8,829 bases of DNA from JBEKYD01 sp049509915 (GTDB lineage: Bacteria; Acidobacteriota; Terriglobia; Bryobacterales; Bryobacteraceae): NCBI GenBank assembly GCA_049509915.1, contig JBEKZL010000294.1, positions 1 to 8,829 on the forward strand, in the 5' to 3' direction. The notes under the pieces are model-generated. The model was not told the origin of the DNA and ran no database searches. It worked only from the letters and a program-made list of their open reading frames with translations. Both the position numbers and the translations under genes were made by a program. Below are positions 1 to 5,815 of the stretch, piece by piece. Numbering within the stretch: position 1 is the stretch's first letter; every line of letters begins with the position of its first letter.

Positions 1-53
1 ACGTGTACTTCGAGGCGGCCAGCGAAGGCAAGATTCTCTATGAAGCGGCGTGA
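1..53 (+). CDS. C-terminal tail of a probable MNT-type minimal nucleotidyltransferase (partial)
   Basis: An open frame enters from the left edge and ends at the TGA at 51-53, reading VYFEAASEGKILYEAA. Minimal nucleotidyltransferases that pair with HEPN proteins commonly end in a segment of the form 'VY.EA...G..LYEA', and the gene directly downstream is a HEPN protein whose ATG at 40 overlaps this frame by 14 bases. Overlapping MNT-HEPN pairs are a well known toxin-antitoxin-like arrangement in which the MNT partner modifies or neutralises the HEPN partner. Only about 16 residues are visible and the catalytic part lies outside the window, so the call rests on the tail motif and the neighbour. 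Confidence 0.6.
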   Translation, partial: VYFEAASEGKILYEAA

Positions 54-447
54 GCAGGCCCTGCTGTTGCTCCGCAAGGCTGCCCAGGATGAAGCCCTGC
101 TCGACCAGGTGCTGACATCCGACCGGGTCAGCGACGAAATCATCGGGTTTCACTGCCAGCAGGCTGCTGAGAAGATCTTGAAAGCCCTACTATCGGATCT
201 CGGCGTCCGCATCCGAAAGACGCACGAAATCGGCGCGTTGATGTCTCTCGTTGCCGAAGCGGGCCACCCTTTACCCACACAGTTTGAGGACCTCGACGCG
301 CTGACACCCTTCGGCGCGATCTACCGCTACGAGGACTACGACGCACCGATTTCCCTTGACCGGGCTGCGGCGCGCGGAATTCTGCGACAGTTGCGCCTTT
401 GGGTGGAGGGCAAGCTTGAGGAGCGCACTCCACCGACGGTTGAATAG
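40..447 (+). CDS. HEPN domain protein (MNT/HEPN pair)
   Basis: This 135-residue protein fits the usual size of PF05168-type HEPN proteins, which are all-helical. The family core is visible at residues 38-66: HCQQAAEKILKALL followed by the basic RIRKTHEIGAL segment. The later IYRYEDY stretch (94-100) matches the 'a.RY' region of the family. R57 and H62 have R-x4-H spacing, the form of the HEPN RNase motif, but they lie in the conserved 'ktHdl' segment, so nuclease activity cannot be claimed from spacing alone. The start overlaps the preceding MNT tail by 14 bases, implying coupled translation. The gene is on the opposite strand to the lasso operon and converges with it. It is most likely one half of a toxin-antitoxin-like module. 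The family call is firm; the biological role is inferred. Confidence 0.87.
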   Translation: MKRREQALLLLRKAAQDEALLDQVLTSDRVSDEIIGFHCQQAAEKILKALLSDLGVRIRKTHEIGALMSLVAEAGHPLPTQFEDLDALTPFGAIYRYEDYDAPISLDRAAARGILRQLRLWVEGKLEERTPPTVE

Positions 448-532
448 CCACACCTCCGGCCCGCGGGTCACGACGATGGTTCCACAATTCTCGGTGAGGC
501 GACAGCCGCGCAGGAGGGAGAACAGGCGCGGC

Positions 533-922
533 TCAGAGAATGGCGATCAGGGCGCGGAACGGAAGGCCCAAGAGGGTGCCGCAACTGACGCCGATGCCGT
601 TCGCGATCACATCCCCGAGTTCCACGGAGCGCCCGGGGGAGAAATGCTGACCGCCTTCGAGGAGAGCTCCGAGAACGAACATCGAGACACCTGCTAAAAT
701 CCCTCGGCGCCTGTCCTGGAATCCGATCACCGGTAGAAACGACAGAGCCAGGTAAGCACCGAAATGTTGCAGCTTGTCCCAGATGTGGAGGCGGCCGATG
801 GCGACCATGATGGGAGAGGCTGCCGGCAACAGCTCGCCAACGATGACGCAGCAGATCAGCGCGGCCCAAAGGGCCAGAAGCGGGGCGCGACTGTTCGGCT
901 CTCGGAGCATGCTGTCATTCAT
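533..922 (-). CDS. VanZ-like small membrane protein
   Basis: This 129-residue protein has the layout of short VanZ-family proteins: a hydrophobic helix at about 14-38, the conserved DKLQHFGAY at 49-57, a second helix (56-68), a third (74-88) running into LEGGQHFSPGRSVELGDVIAN (88-108), and a last helix to about 126. The E89/Q92, R98, D104 and N108 positions match the family's 'E..Q...pgR...i.D...N' pattern. The family is named after the teicoplanin-resistance accessory VanZ, but most members have no known function. Its ATG (920-922) overlaps the TGA of the 68-residue gene upstream by four bases (ATGA), so the two are translationally coupled. It is the last gene of the minus-strand series before the convergent HEPN gene. 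A role in self-protection or envelope adaptation to the lasso product is possible but not shown. Confidence 0.85.
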   Translation of the reverse strand: MNDSMLREPNSRAPLLALWAALICCVIVGELLPAASPIMVAIGRLHIWDKLQHFGAYLALSFLPVIGFQDRRRGILAGVSMFVLGALLEGGQHFSPGRSVELGDVIANGIGVSCGTLLGLPFRALIAIL

Positions 923-1125
923 CGGCGCTCACTTCCTCTTTCGGCTCTATCGGTCCAACTCACGATCTCGGTCTCCGAGCACAGCTTCCCTTCGACGGGA
1001 TAGAACCTCACGCCGCGGCGCACGGCAGGCCGGAAGCCGACCCTTCGCCCATACCGAAACTGGAGGATTTTCAGCAACTCCTGGATGTCCACGGCCGAAG
1101 CTTTGACAGCGTTCTGCTTTTCCAA
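919..1125 (-). CDS. Small protein of unknown function (68 aa), coupled to the VanZ-like gene
   Basis: I do not recognise this family. I choose the TTG at 1125-1123 as the start because a strong Shine-Dalgarno GGGAGG (plus-strand 1132-1137) lies six bases upstream. The frame then gives 68 residues beginning MEKQNAVKAS and ending at a TGA that overlaps the vanZ-like ATG. Third codon positions are GC-rich, as in the neighbouring genes. The protein is soluble in appearance and basic in the middle, with a predicted helix around VDIQELLKILQFRYG (12-26) followed by RRVGFRPAVRRGVRFYPVEG. There is one Cys (49) and no signal peptide. It lies 46 bases after the nucleotidyltransferase stop and is probably in the same transcript. 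A longer reading of the frame up to 1275 would overlap the nucleotidyltransferase gene and is not favoured. Confidence 0.55.
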   Translation of the reverse strand: MEKQNAVKASAVDIQELLKILQFRYGRRVGFRPAVRRGVRFYPVEGKLCSETEIVSWTDRAERGSERR

Positions 1126-1131
1126 TTTCTG

Positions 1132-1137
1132 CCTCCC
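1132..1137 (-). promoter_or_regulatory. Shine-Dalgarno site deciding a TTG start
   Basis: The minus-strand sequence GGGAGG is followed by CAGAAA and then TTG. This is the only good ribosome binding site in the 919-1275 frame, so it fixes the start of the 68-residue gene at 1125. The same combination of strong SD and TTG is seen at both lasso precursors. Confidence 0.6.
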
Positions 1138-1171
1138 GTAAGAGCACCGATGCGCGGAACACACTTGGCAT

Positions 1172-2308
1172 TCACCGCTGGTGCAAGCGAGCCAGAGCGG
1201 TGCAGGCGACCCGAAGCGGCCGTACCAAATAATACACCGGCTGTAAGCTGTCGGGTAGCCGAATGAAATCCGCATCGAGGTGATTGGGCTGGAAAGCGCG
1301 ACGCCAAAGGTACCTGGCCTTGGAAGCCAGGCTATCCATCATCCTGAGATGCAGCATCGCTCCTGCTGGGGCGCCGGCATAGTCCGTCACGTCACGGGAG
1401 AGATTCTCCGCGAATTGGTCCGCGATGGCACATACACTCTGGTCCCGATTCACCTGGCTCCAGATATCCGGCGGCACGGGAGCATCGAATATGCTTACGG
1501 CTAGTCTCAAGCCCACGGCAACCGCCCGCCAGCTCCCAACCCGCAAGGCCTCGCGCCGAAGGTCGTCCCAATCGAATGACTGATTTGTCAAAAGCGCGGC
1601 GAGATCGCAAATCGACCGAATTGCCCAGCATTCTCTCGCGGCATGAACGCAAAGATAGATCAACAGATCTTCGCTGCACAGGGTGCGGGCCACCAGGCCG
1701 GATGCCTGCACGGTTACCGACCGGCCGATTGCACGGGAGGCGTCGAACTTGAGGAAGTAGGGTGGAGAAAACTGCCAGTGAAGATCTATCTCGCATTCTG
1801 GATCCTGCCGCCTGAGAGCTACCTCGCACGCGCCTGGCAACGAAGTCTTAAACCCTGCCGATTTCCTATGGTAGCCATCGGAATGGAGCACATTCAGCGC
1901 GGCTGTGAGTTGTTGCCGAGGAACATAAATGTCTAGATCGGTAAAATCACGCAGGGCGATGTCGCCATACGCCAGATAAGCCAGAGTCGGACCCTTGAAT
2001 GCAATCGCTGTCAGACCGGCAGTTTCGAAATTGCGTAGGACACGGGCCAGTTCACCAGCCATGCCCAGGCTCCACAGCTTCTTCCCGGCCGCCTTGCGTT
2101 GGATCTCGGCAAGAAATTCGGGCGGGACAGGGGTGGGACCGGCCCTGTAGAGGGCACGCGAGAGTAAGGGCAAAGTGCCCTGCGCAACGTTCTGGTCCAC
2201 CAGCAGACGCCAGTCTACGGGGGCCTGTAGAGCTTCGGCAAGACGCGCCGCGGTTTGGGCCGGTGGAGCGCAGCAGGCGATCAGGACCTTTCGCTCTGGA
2301 CTATGCAT
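1172..2308 (-). CDS. PF14907-type nucleotidyltransferase family protein (lasso-cluster accessory)
   Basis: Using the ATG at 2308-2306, the protein has 378 residues, normal for the uncharacterised nucleotidyltransferase family PF14907. The diagnostic block is clear: FKGPTLAYLAYG (104-115), then R120 and the DLDIYV strand (124-129) with D124 and D126 as the likely metal-binding pair, then EIDLHW (173-178), another conserved family motif. The rest is helical. The frame is open up to 2398, but that would overlap the ABC gene by 98 bases; the chosen start overlaps the ABC stop by eight bases, consistent with coupling. Members of this family occur beside HprK-like kinases in several lasso-peptide clusters, including the paeninodin type, where they are thought to add to a phosphorylated tail; that activity is inferred here. 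It could act on the peptide's C-terminal tail after the kinase. The family call is firm and the substrate unknown. Confidence 0.87.
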   Translation of the reverse strand: MHSPERKVLIACCAPPAQTAARLAEALQAPVDWRLLVDQNVAQGTLPLLSRALYRAGPTPVPPEFLAEIQRKAAGKKLWSLGMAGELARVLRNFETAGLTAIAFKGPTLAYLAYGDIALRDFTDLDIYVPRQQLTAALNVLHSDGYHRKSAGFKTSLPGACEVALRRQDPECEIDLHWQFSPPYFLKFDASRAIGRSVTVQASGLVARTLCSEDLLIYLCVHAARECWAIRSICDLAALLTNQSFDWDDLRREALRVGSWRAVAVGLRLAVSIFDAPVPPDIWSQVNRDQSVCAIADQFAENLSRDVTDYAGAPAGAMLHLRMMDSLASKARYLWRRAFQPNHLDADFIRLPDSLQPVYYLVRPLRVACTALARLHQR

Positions 2309-4136
2309 GAGACAGAATCTGCCGTTCCCAGGATTGGGCGTAGGGCCCGCCTTGCCGGACCAATTCTTCATGAGACCCGGATTCGATGACTTGGCCATCC
2401 GACATCACAAAGATCAGGTCCGCCCGCATCGCGGTCGTCAGACGGTGAGTAATCACCACGGATGTCCGGGCGGCGGCAAAACCGCGGAATCGGTCCAGCC
2501 AATCCGCCTCGGCCCAGGGATCCATGGCGCTGGTGGGCTCGTCAAGGACGAGCAGCCTGGCATCGCGATAGAACGCGCGCGCCATGGCAATCCGCTGCCA
2601 CTCGCCTGCGCTCAATTCCTCGCCTTCCAGAAACATCTTCCCCAGGCGGGTGTCGTATTCGCGCGGAAGGCCGGCTATGACTTCGTCCGCACCCGCCGTT
2701 TGTGCGGCCGTTCGGATTCGGCCCCAAGCGGGATCGACACCTGCATCGCCCAGGGCGATACTTTCGGCCGCCGTGGCATTGTAGCGCACCGGCTCCTGGA
2801 AGACGGCTGCAATTTGCGACCGCAGATTGTCGGGAGACACCTCGCGGAGATCGACGCCATCCAACTCGATCCTCCCACCTTCAGGATCGTAGAAGCGGCA
2901 AAGCAGTTTGACCAGCGTGCTCTTTCCGGACCCGTTGGGACCTACGAACGCAACCATACGGCCGGCCGGTATCGTGAGCGACAGATTGCGAAGCACGGGC
3001 CTAAGCGCACCCGGATAAGTGAATGTGACATTGTCGAAGCGTATCGTCGGAGCCGCGGCCCGAGGAACCGGATGGATCTGGTCCGCTGCAAGTTTCGGGA
3101 CGCCAATCTGCGGCTCCAGCGCCAGGAACTCGAACAGGTTCCCGATGAAGAGGCTGTTGTAGTAAAGCTGGCCGACGTTATCGAGCAACGATTGCACCAC
3201 CCGGAGCGACTGCTGGAAGGCCTGATAGAACAACGTCAGGTCGCCCAGGCTGATCAGGCCGTGCAGCGCCCGCCAGAACATCCATCCCAGGCTTGCTCCG
3301 CTGGCGGCAAGTGCGCCCGTTCCCGCTGCCAACTCGGCAATGGCGTTACCTCGCGCCAGGCGGAACCGCTGGCTGCGCAAACTGGCGCGCAAGCCGTCGA
3401 AAGCCGCGCGAAAATGCACCCCGAGTCCGAATAGCCGCAGCTCGGCCGCTGTTTCCCGCGACGTCAGAAGCCAGTCGTAGTACCATGCGCGGCGATCGTC
3501 CCCGGTGGTTCGCACCCGCAATTCATGCTGCCGGACGGCGAAGCGGAGCACGACCCAAAGGGCCGGCAGAGTAGCGGCAGCCAAGGCAATCGGCATCCAT
3601 GGGCCGAAGGAAAGCAGGACAAAGAACATGGCCGCCAACGTAATGCCGTTTTGGAGCAGGTTGGCAACGCTATCCATCAGGGCAAGCGGGCGGTAGTAGG
3701 CCTCCTCGCGGGCGCGATGGAGGCGGTCGAAAAAGTCCGGCGAATCGTAAAAGGCCAGGTCCACCTCTACGGACTTGCGATGGACAAGAGCCAGAATGTG
3801 GTCCTGCACGAGTTCGCCCTGGTTGGTTCGCACCCATGTGGAGAGGCTGTGGAGGGTCTCGCCGGCCAGGGCGGCGGCTCCCAGCAAGATCGCGGAGGCC
3901 AGGGCGCCCCGCACGTTCCGCCAATCGCCGCCCGAGCGAAGTGCGGCCACCGTACCGTTCACGAGCGAGCGGGAAAGCCAGACCGTCGCCACTGGCAGCA
4001 GGCCCTGTACCGCGAGCAAGGCGGCCGAGGCAGCCGTCCAGCGGGGCGCGGCGTTCCACGCCAAACGCAGTGCGCGGGGCACATCGCGCAGTTGGCGAAC
4101 AGCCTTAGCGAGTTTGGCGCGAAGCTCGGGGTTCAT
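2301..4136 (-). CDS. ABC exporter with fused membrane and ATPase domains (lasso-peptide D protein)
   Basis: This 611-residue half-transporter has an N-terminal membrane domain (about 30-320, with hydrophobic segments near 35-57, 78-92, 150-175, 178-200 and 265-300) followed by an ATPase domain. ATPase motifs are all present: Walker A GPNGSGKST (399-407), Q-loop Q447, signature LSAGEWQR (508-515), Walker B LLVLDE (528-533) and H-loop H564. The signature reads LSAGE instead of the usual LSGGQ, a conservative variation found in many exporters. In lasso clusters this protein exports the mature peptide and gives immunity, as McjD does for microcin J25. No C39 peptidase domain is fused to it, consistent with leader removal by the B2 protein. 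The ATG at 4136 lies 32 bases inside the upstream ydcF-like gene and the stop overlaps the nucleotidyltransferase start, so it sits tightly within the operon. The substrate is inferred from context. Confidence 0.93.
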   Translation of the reverse strand: MNPELRAKLAKAVRQLRDVPRALRLAWNAAPRWTAASAALLAVQGLLPVATVWLSRSLVNGTVAALRSGGDWRNVRGALASAILLGAAALAGETLHSLSTWVRTNQGELVQDHILALVHRKSVEVDLAFYDSPDFFDRLHRAREEAYYRPLALMDSVANLLQNGITLAAMFFVLLSFGPWMPIALAAATLPALWVVLRFAVRQHELRVRTTGDDRRAWYYDWLLTSRETAAELRLFGLGVHFRAAFDGLRASLRSQRFRLARGNAIAELAAGTGALAASGASLGWMFWRALHGLISLGDLTLFYQAFQQSLRVVQSLLDNVGQLYYNSLFIGNLFEFLALEPQIGVPKLAADQIHPVPRAAAPTIRFDNVTFTYPGALRPVLRNLSLTIPAGRMVAFVGPNGSGKSTLVKLLCRFYDPEGGRIELDGVDLREVSPDNLRSQIAAVFQEPVRYNATAAESIALGDAGVDPAWGRIRTAAQTAGADEVIAGLPREYDTRLGKMFLEGEELSAGEWQRIAMARAFYRDARLLVLDEPTSAMDPWAEADWLDRFRGFAAARTSVVITHRLTTAMRADLIFVMSDGQVIESGSHEELVRQGGPYAQSWERQILSHA

Positions 4137-4890
4137 GGCGAACTACTGAGTAGTACAGGATTCCCAAATACTCCCGCAATGCCCGTTCCGACCGAAACAG
4201 AGCTTCGGCCTGTGGGAGATACTGGTCCATTTCCAACGCCATTCGGGGATCGGGCGTAAGGTAGTTGACCGGCACCGGCACGATCTCGGCGGGGCACTCG
4301 CGGAAGAGCCGCATGGCGCGCGGCATATGGAACGCGGAAGTGACCAGCAGGATACGCCTCCAGTGAAGACGAGCCACGAGCTGGGTGAGTGCGCCGGCTT
4401 CGTCCGCGGTGTTCAGCGTCTCGCGCGTAACGATAACCGATTCGGGGGGGACGCCGCGCTGGATCGCGATTTCTCTCAATCGAACCCCTTCACAGAATCC
4501 GTCGGAATCGAATAGCTGCCCCGCGCTGATTACGAGAACTCTGGCGCGGCCGGAGGTATAGAGGCTCAGAGCCCGATCGAAGCGTTCGGCGCTTGCGCCC
4601 CATTCCACTTCAGTGCCGAGTCCGTCCCGTGGACCGAGTATGCCGCCGCCGAGGGCGAACACCGCATCAGCCTCGGGGTATGCCGAATTGGGGCGCCAGG
4701 CGTAACGATCCTCCAGAGTACGCATCACGGGGTCGGCGACGACCGGCGTGCTGAGCAGCCAGAGGATGGCAAGGGGCAGAGCAATCAGTACGCGGCGCCG
4801 CCACCGAAGAGCGGCCACGAGCATCATGAGCGAAGCGCCCAGCGGCAGGAACAGGACCGGGAGGGACTTGTGGAGGACGAGCGGGTTCAC
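4105..4890 (-). CDS. YdcF/ElyC-type DUF218 membrane protein
   Basis: This is a DUF218 protein with two N-terminal membrane helices (about 8-28 and 33-52), then the domain itself: ADAVFALGGG (74-83), ERFDRALSLY (102-111), LVISAG (119-124), GVPPESVIVTRETLNTADEA, LLVTSAFHMPRAMRLF (181-196) and the terminal EYLGILYY. These match the ElyC/YdcF pattern well. ElyC in E. coli affects envelope polysaccharide synthesis and YdcF was reported to bind S-adenosylmethionine, but no reaction is established. I prefer the GTG at 4890-4888 (261 residues), because NPLVLHKSLPVLFLPLG aligns with the usual family start and codons before it have poor GC3; ATG 4968 or GTG 4977 would add 26 or 29 residues. It follows precursor 2 and overlaps the ABC gene, so it is part of the operon. 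It is not a standard lasso gene. A broken copy of its 5' end lies at 5420-5693. Confidence 0.85.
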   Translation of the reverse strand: MNPLVLHKSLPVLFLPLGASLMMLVAALRWRRRVLIALPLAILWLLSTPVVADPVMRTLEDRYAWRPNSAYPEADAVFALGGGILGPRDGLGTEVEWGASAERFDRALSLYTSGRARVLVISAGQLFDSDGFCEGVRLREIAIQRGVPPESVIVTRETLNTADEAGALTQLVARLHWRRILLVTSAFHMPRAMRLFRECPAEIVPVPVNYLTPDPRMALEMDQYLPQAEALFRSERALREYLGILYYSVVRHEPRASRQTR

Positions 4891-5001
4891 GTTATCCCAT
4901 GTTGCACGGCCCAACGCCGTAGAGCCAACTCCCGCCAATCGGCGAAAGGGAACCGGAGTTATGGACATCGCCCGCACATCCGTGCCGCCCCGCCCCGCGG
5001 G

Positions 5002-5166
5002 CTAGGGGTGGCGTTTCGGGCCAGGGTTTCCGCCGCTGACCTCTACACTCTTACCACTCCCGCCAAGCGTGAGCTGCGCTGCCCGGCCAAACTCGGTAAA
5101 AACAGGAGTATTGTATTCTTTTCTCGTCACCATCGCTTCATCACGACGGTCGTCTGAGTTCGTCAA
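5002..5166 (-). CDS. Lasso peptide precursor 2 (core GGSGKSVEVSGGNPGPKRHP)
   Basis: With the TTG start at 5166-5164 the precursor has 54 residues. The TTG is favoured because a near-perfect Shine-Dalgarno AAGGGAGG lies seven bases upstream, conserved in both copies; ATGs at 5193, 5190 and 5133 are alternatives in frame. The leader carries the lasso recognition motif YNTPVFTEFG (the Y..P.....G element bound by the RiPP recognition element) and ends LTL, with the almost invariant Thr at the penultimate position. Cleavage after that gives a 20-residue core with Gly1 and Glu8, predicting an eight-residue macrolactam ring and a 12-residue tail, VSGGNPGPKRHP. The core has no Trp, Phe or Tyr, so R18, H19 or K17 would have to act as the steric plug. 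It ends in Pro, so the cluster's kinase would have no C-terminal Ser here. The gene is the duplicated partner of precursor 1. Confidence 0.9.
   Translation of the reverse strand: MTNSDDRRDEAMVTRKEYNTPVFTEFGRAAQLTLGGSGKSVEVSGGNPGPKRHP
5005..5064 (-). other. Predicted core peptide of precursor 2 (Gly1-Glu8 ring)
   Basis: These 20 codons follow the leader's final Thr-Leu. Against core 1 at 5819-5878, 30 of 60 bases and 12 of 20 residues differ; G1, G2, E8, S10, N13, G15, P16 and R18 are shared. Ring size and core length are kept while most other positions change. Confidence 0.8.
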
Positions 5167-5173
5167 AATGGCG

Positions 5174-5181
5174 CCTCCCTT
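5174..5181 (-). promoter_or_regulatory. Shine-Dalgarno of precursor 2 (AAGGGAGG, TTG start)
   Basis: The minus strand reads AAGGGAGG, then CGCCATT, then TTG. The site is identical in copy B at 5988-5995. A second, weaker candidate (GAGGGG before the ATG at 5190) exists, but in copy B the matching bases read GAAGGG, so it is less well kept. Confidence 0.65.
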
Positions 5182-5208
5182 GATCAACATCACACCCCTC
5201 GAGCGAAA

Positions 5209-5425
5209 TCACTAACCGGAAATCCGATTCTTGTTTAGCGTTTCCACCTACGTGCAGTGAAAGGACCTGCAGCACCTCAAACCAGGCATCATCCGCGTCG
5301 GCGTCAACGCTCCGATTGACTGCATTGCGGAACCGATCCAGGTTGACCAAATCTTTCAGTCCGCCGGTGGCGGACGGATTCTCCAAAAGACAAAGCCCTT
5401 CTTGCCGGCCCTGGCGAGACGCCAG
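5209..5425 (-). pseudogene. 3' relic of the lasso cyclase (asparagine synthetase-like) gene
   Basis: On the minus strand this stretch encodes ENPSATGGLKDLVNLDRF and on to DDAWFEVLQVLSL, matching the end of the intact cyclase with three substitutions over 43 residues. After LSL, small insertions and deletions change the frame and the original stop is lost; reading then runs on towards the precursor. It lacks the amidotransferase domain and the ATP site, so it cannot be an enzyme. It is the truncated end produced by the tandem duplication and directly precedes precursor 2 just as the intact gene precedes precursor 1. An open frame of 81 codons (5141-5386) covers it but has no independent claim to be a gene. 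Confidence 0.87.
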
Positions 5426-5693
5426 GCAAGTAGCGATCCTCCCGAGTACGCATGACGGGTCGGCGGTGACCGGCGTGCTGAGCAGCCAGACGGCGGCCAG
5501 GGGCAGAGCAATTAAAACGTGTCGACGTCAGGGGGGAGCGCCGGCGAGCACGAAGAGCGAAGCGCCCGGCGGCAGGAACAGGACGGGGAGGGACTTATGC
5601 AGGCCGAGCGGGTTCGCTCTACTGGGATGGCAGGGTCCAACGCCGTCGGGCCCAATCCCGCCAATCGGCGCAAGGGCACCGGGTTATAGACAT
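5420..5693 (-). pseudogene. 5' relic of the ydcF/ElyC-like gene
   Basis: This segment matches the start and upstream region of the ydcF-like gene (4694-4968), about four bases in five identical by eye. It is cut off at CGCCAG (5420-5425), where it joins the cyclase relic. Single-base deletions relative to the intact copy (for example near 5455-5465, GACGGGTCGG against CACGGGGTCGG) break the frame, and the base triplet matching the intact gene's proposed GTG start is GCG. It retains only the part corresponding to the two membrane helices, never the DUF218 domain. It is a by-product of the duplication. Confidence 0.85.
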
Positions 5694-5815
5694 AATTCCG
5701 CGCACATCCGTGCCCCCTTCGCCCAATTCGCGAATAGACCCCGGCGCCCCAACCACCATTAACAAGGGCGGCGACAACGGACGTTGGGCGGACAGGATCT
5801 CCCCGGCCCGGCGGG
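5694..5815. other. Spacer between the ydcF-like relic and precursor 1, with 86 extra bases
   Basis: No gene is seen here. The edges match copy A (CATCCGTG at 5705-5712, GCGGGCTAGG at 5811-5820), but the middle has no counterpart there. It contains a perfect 10-base palindrome, ATTCGCGAAT (5726-5735). Whether copy A lost this segment or copy B gained it cannot be told from one sequence. I see no clear terminator with a T-run. Confidence 0.6.

Larger units (their letters stand above)
4694..5425. repeat. Tandem duplication, copy A (ydcF-like 5' part, precursor 2, cyclase tail relic)
   Basis: This unit aligns with 5420-6244 on the same strand in the same order. The offset is 728 bases in the ydcF-like part (CGCATC at 4721 against CGCATG at 5449) and 814 bases across the precursor (GCGGGCTAGG at 4997 and 5811). 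The jump is explained by 86 extra bases in copy B. The unit begins and ends at CGCCAG (4694-4699 and 5420-5425). In this copy the ydcF-like gene is intact and the cyclase tail is dead. Confidence 0.9.

Noticed and set aside
468..869. 133-codon minus-strand frame overlapping the VanZ-like gene
   Set aside because: It is in a different frame from the convincing VanZ-like protein, is Arg/Pro/Ser-rich and has no recognisable motif.
1313..1331. Inverted repeat CCTGGC ... GCCAGG as a hairpin regulator
   Set aside because: It is inside the nucleotidyltransferase coding sequence, short, and without a T-run.
2175..4259. Long plus-strand open frames (2175-3434 and 3525-4259) opposite the exporter and its neighbours
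   Set aside because: They are antisense to clear family genes, resemble no protein family, are rich in Arg, Gly and Pro as expected from GC-rich antisense reading, and have no sensible start sites.
4891..4977. Extending the ydcF-like gene to the GTG at 4977 or ATG at 4968
   Set aside because: Codon third positions there are not GC-biased, the added residues have no family counterpart and no good ribosome site precedes them; the GTG at 4890 matches the usual protein start. This choice is not certain.
5141..5386. 81-codon minus-strand frame beginning MENPSATGGL
   Set aside because: It is the decayed end of the cyclase gene from the duplication, followed by out-of-frame reading into precursor 2; it is recorded as a pseudogene rather than a gene.
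5316..5762. 148-codon plus-strand frame between the precursors
   Set aside because: It runs antisense through both relics and resembles nothing; it exists because the region is GC-rich.
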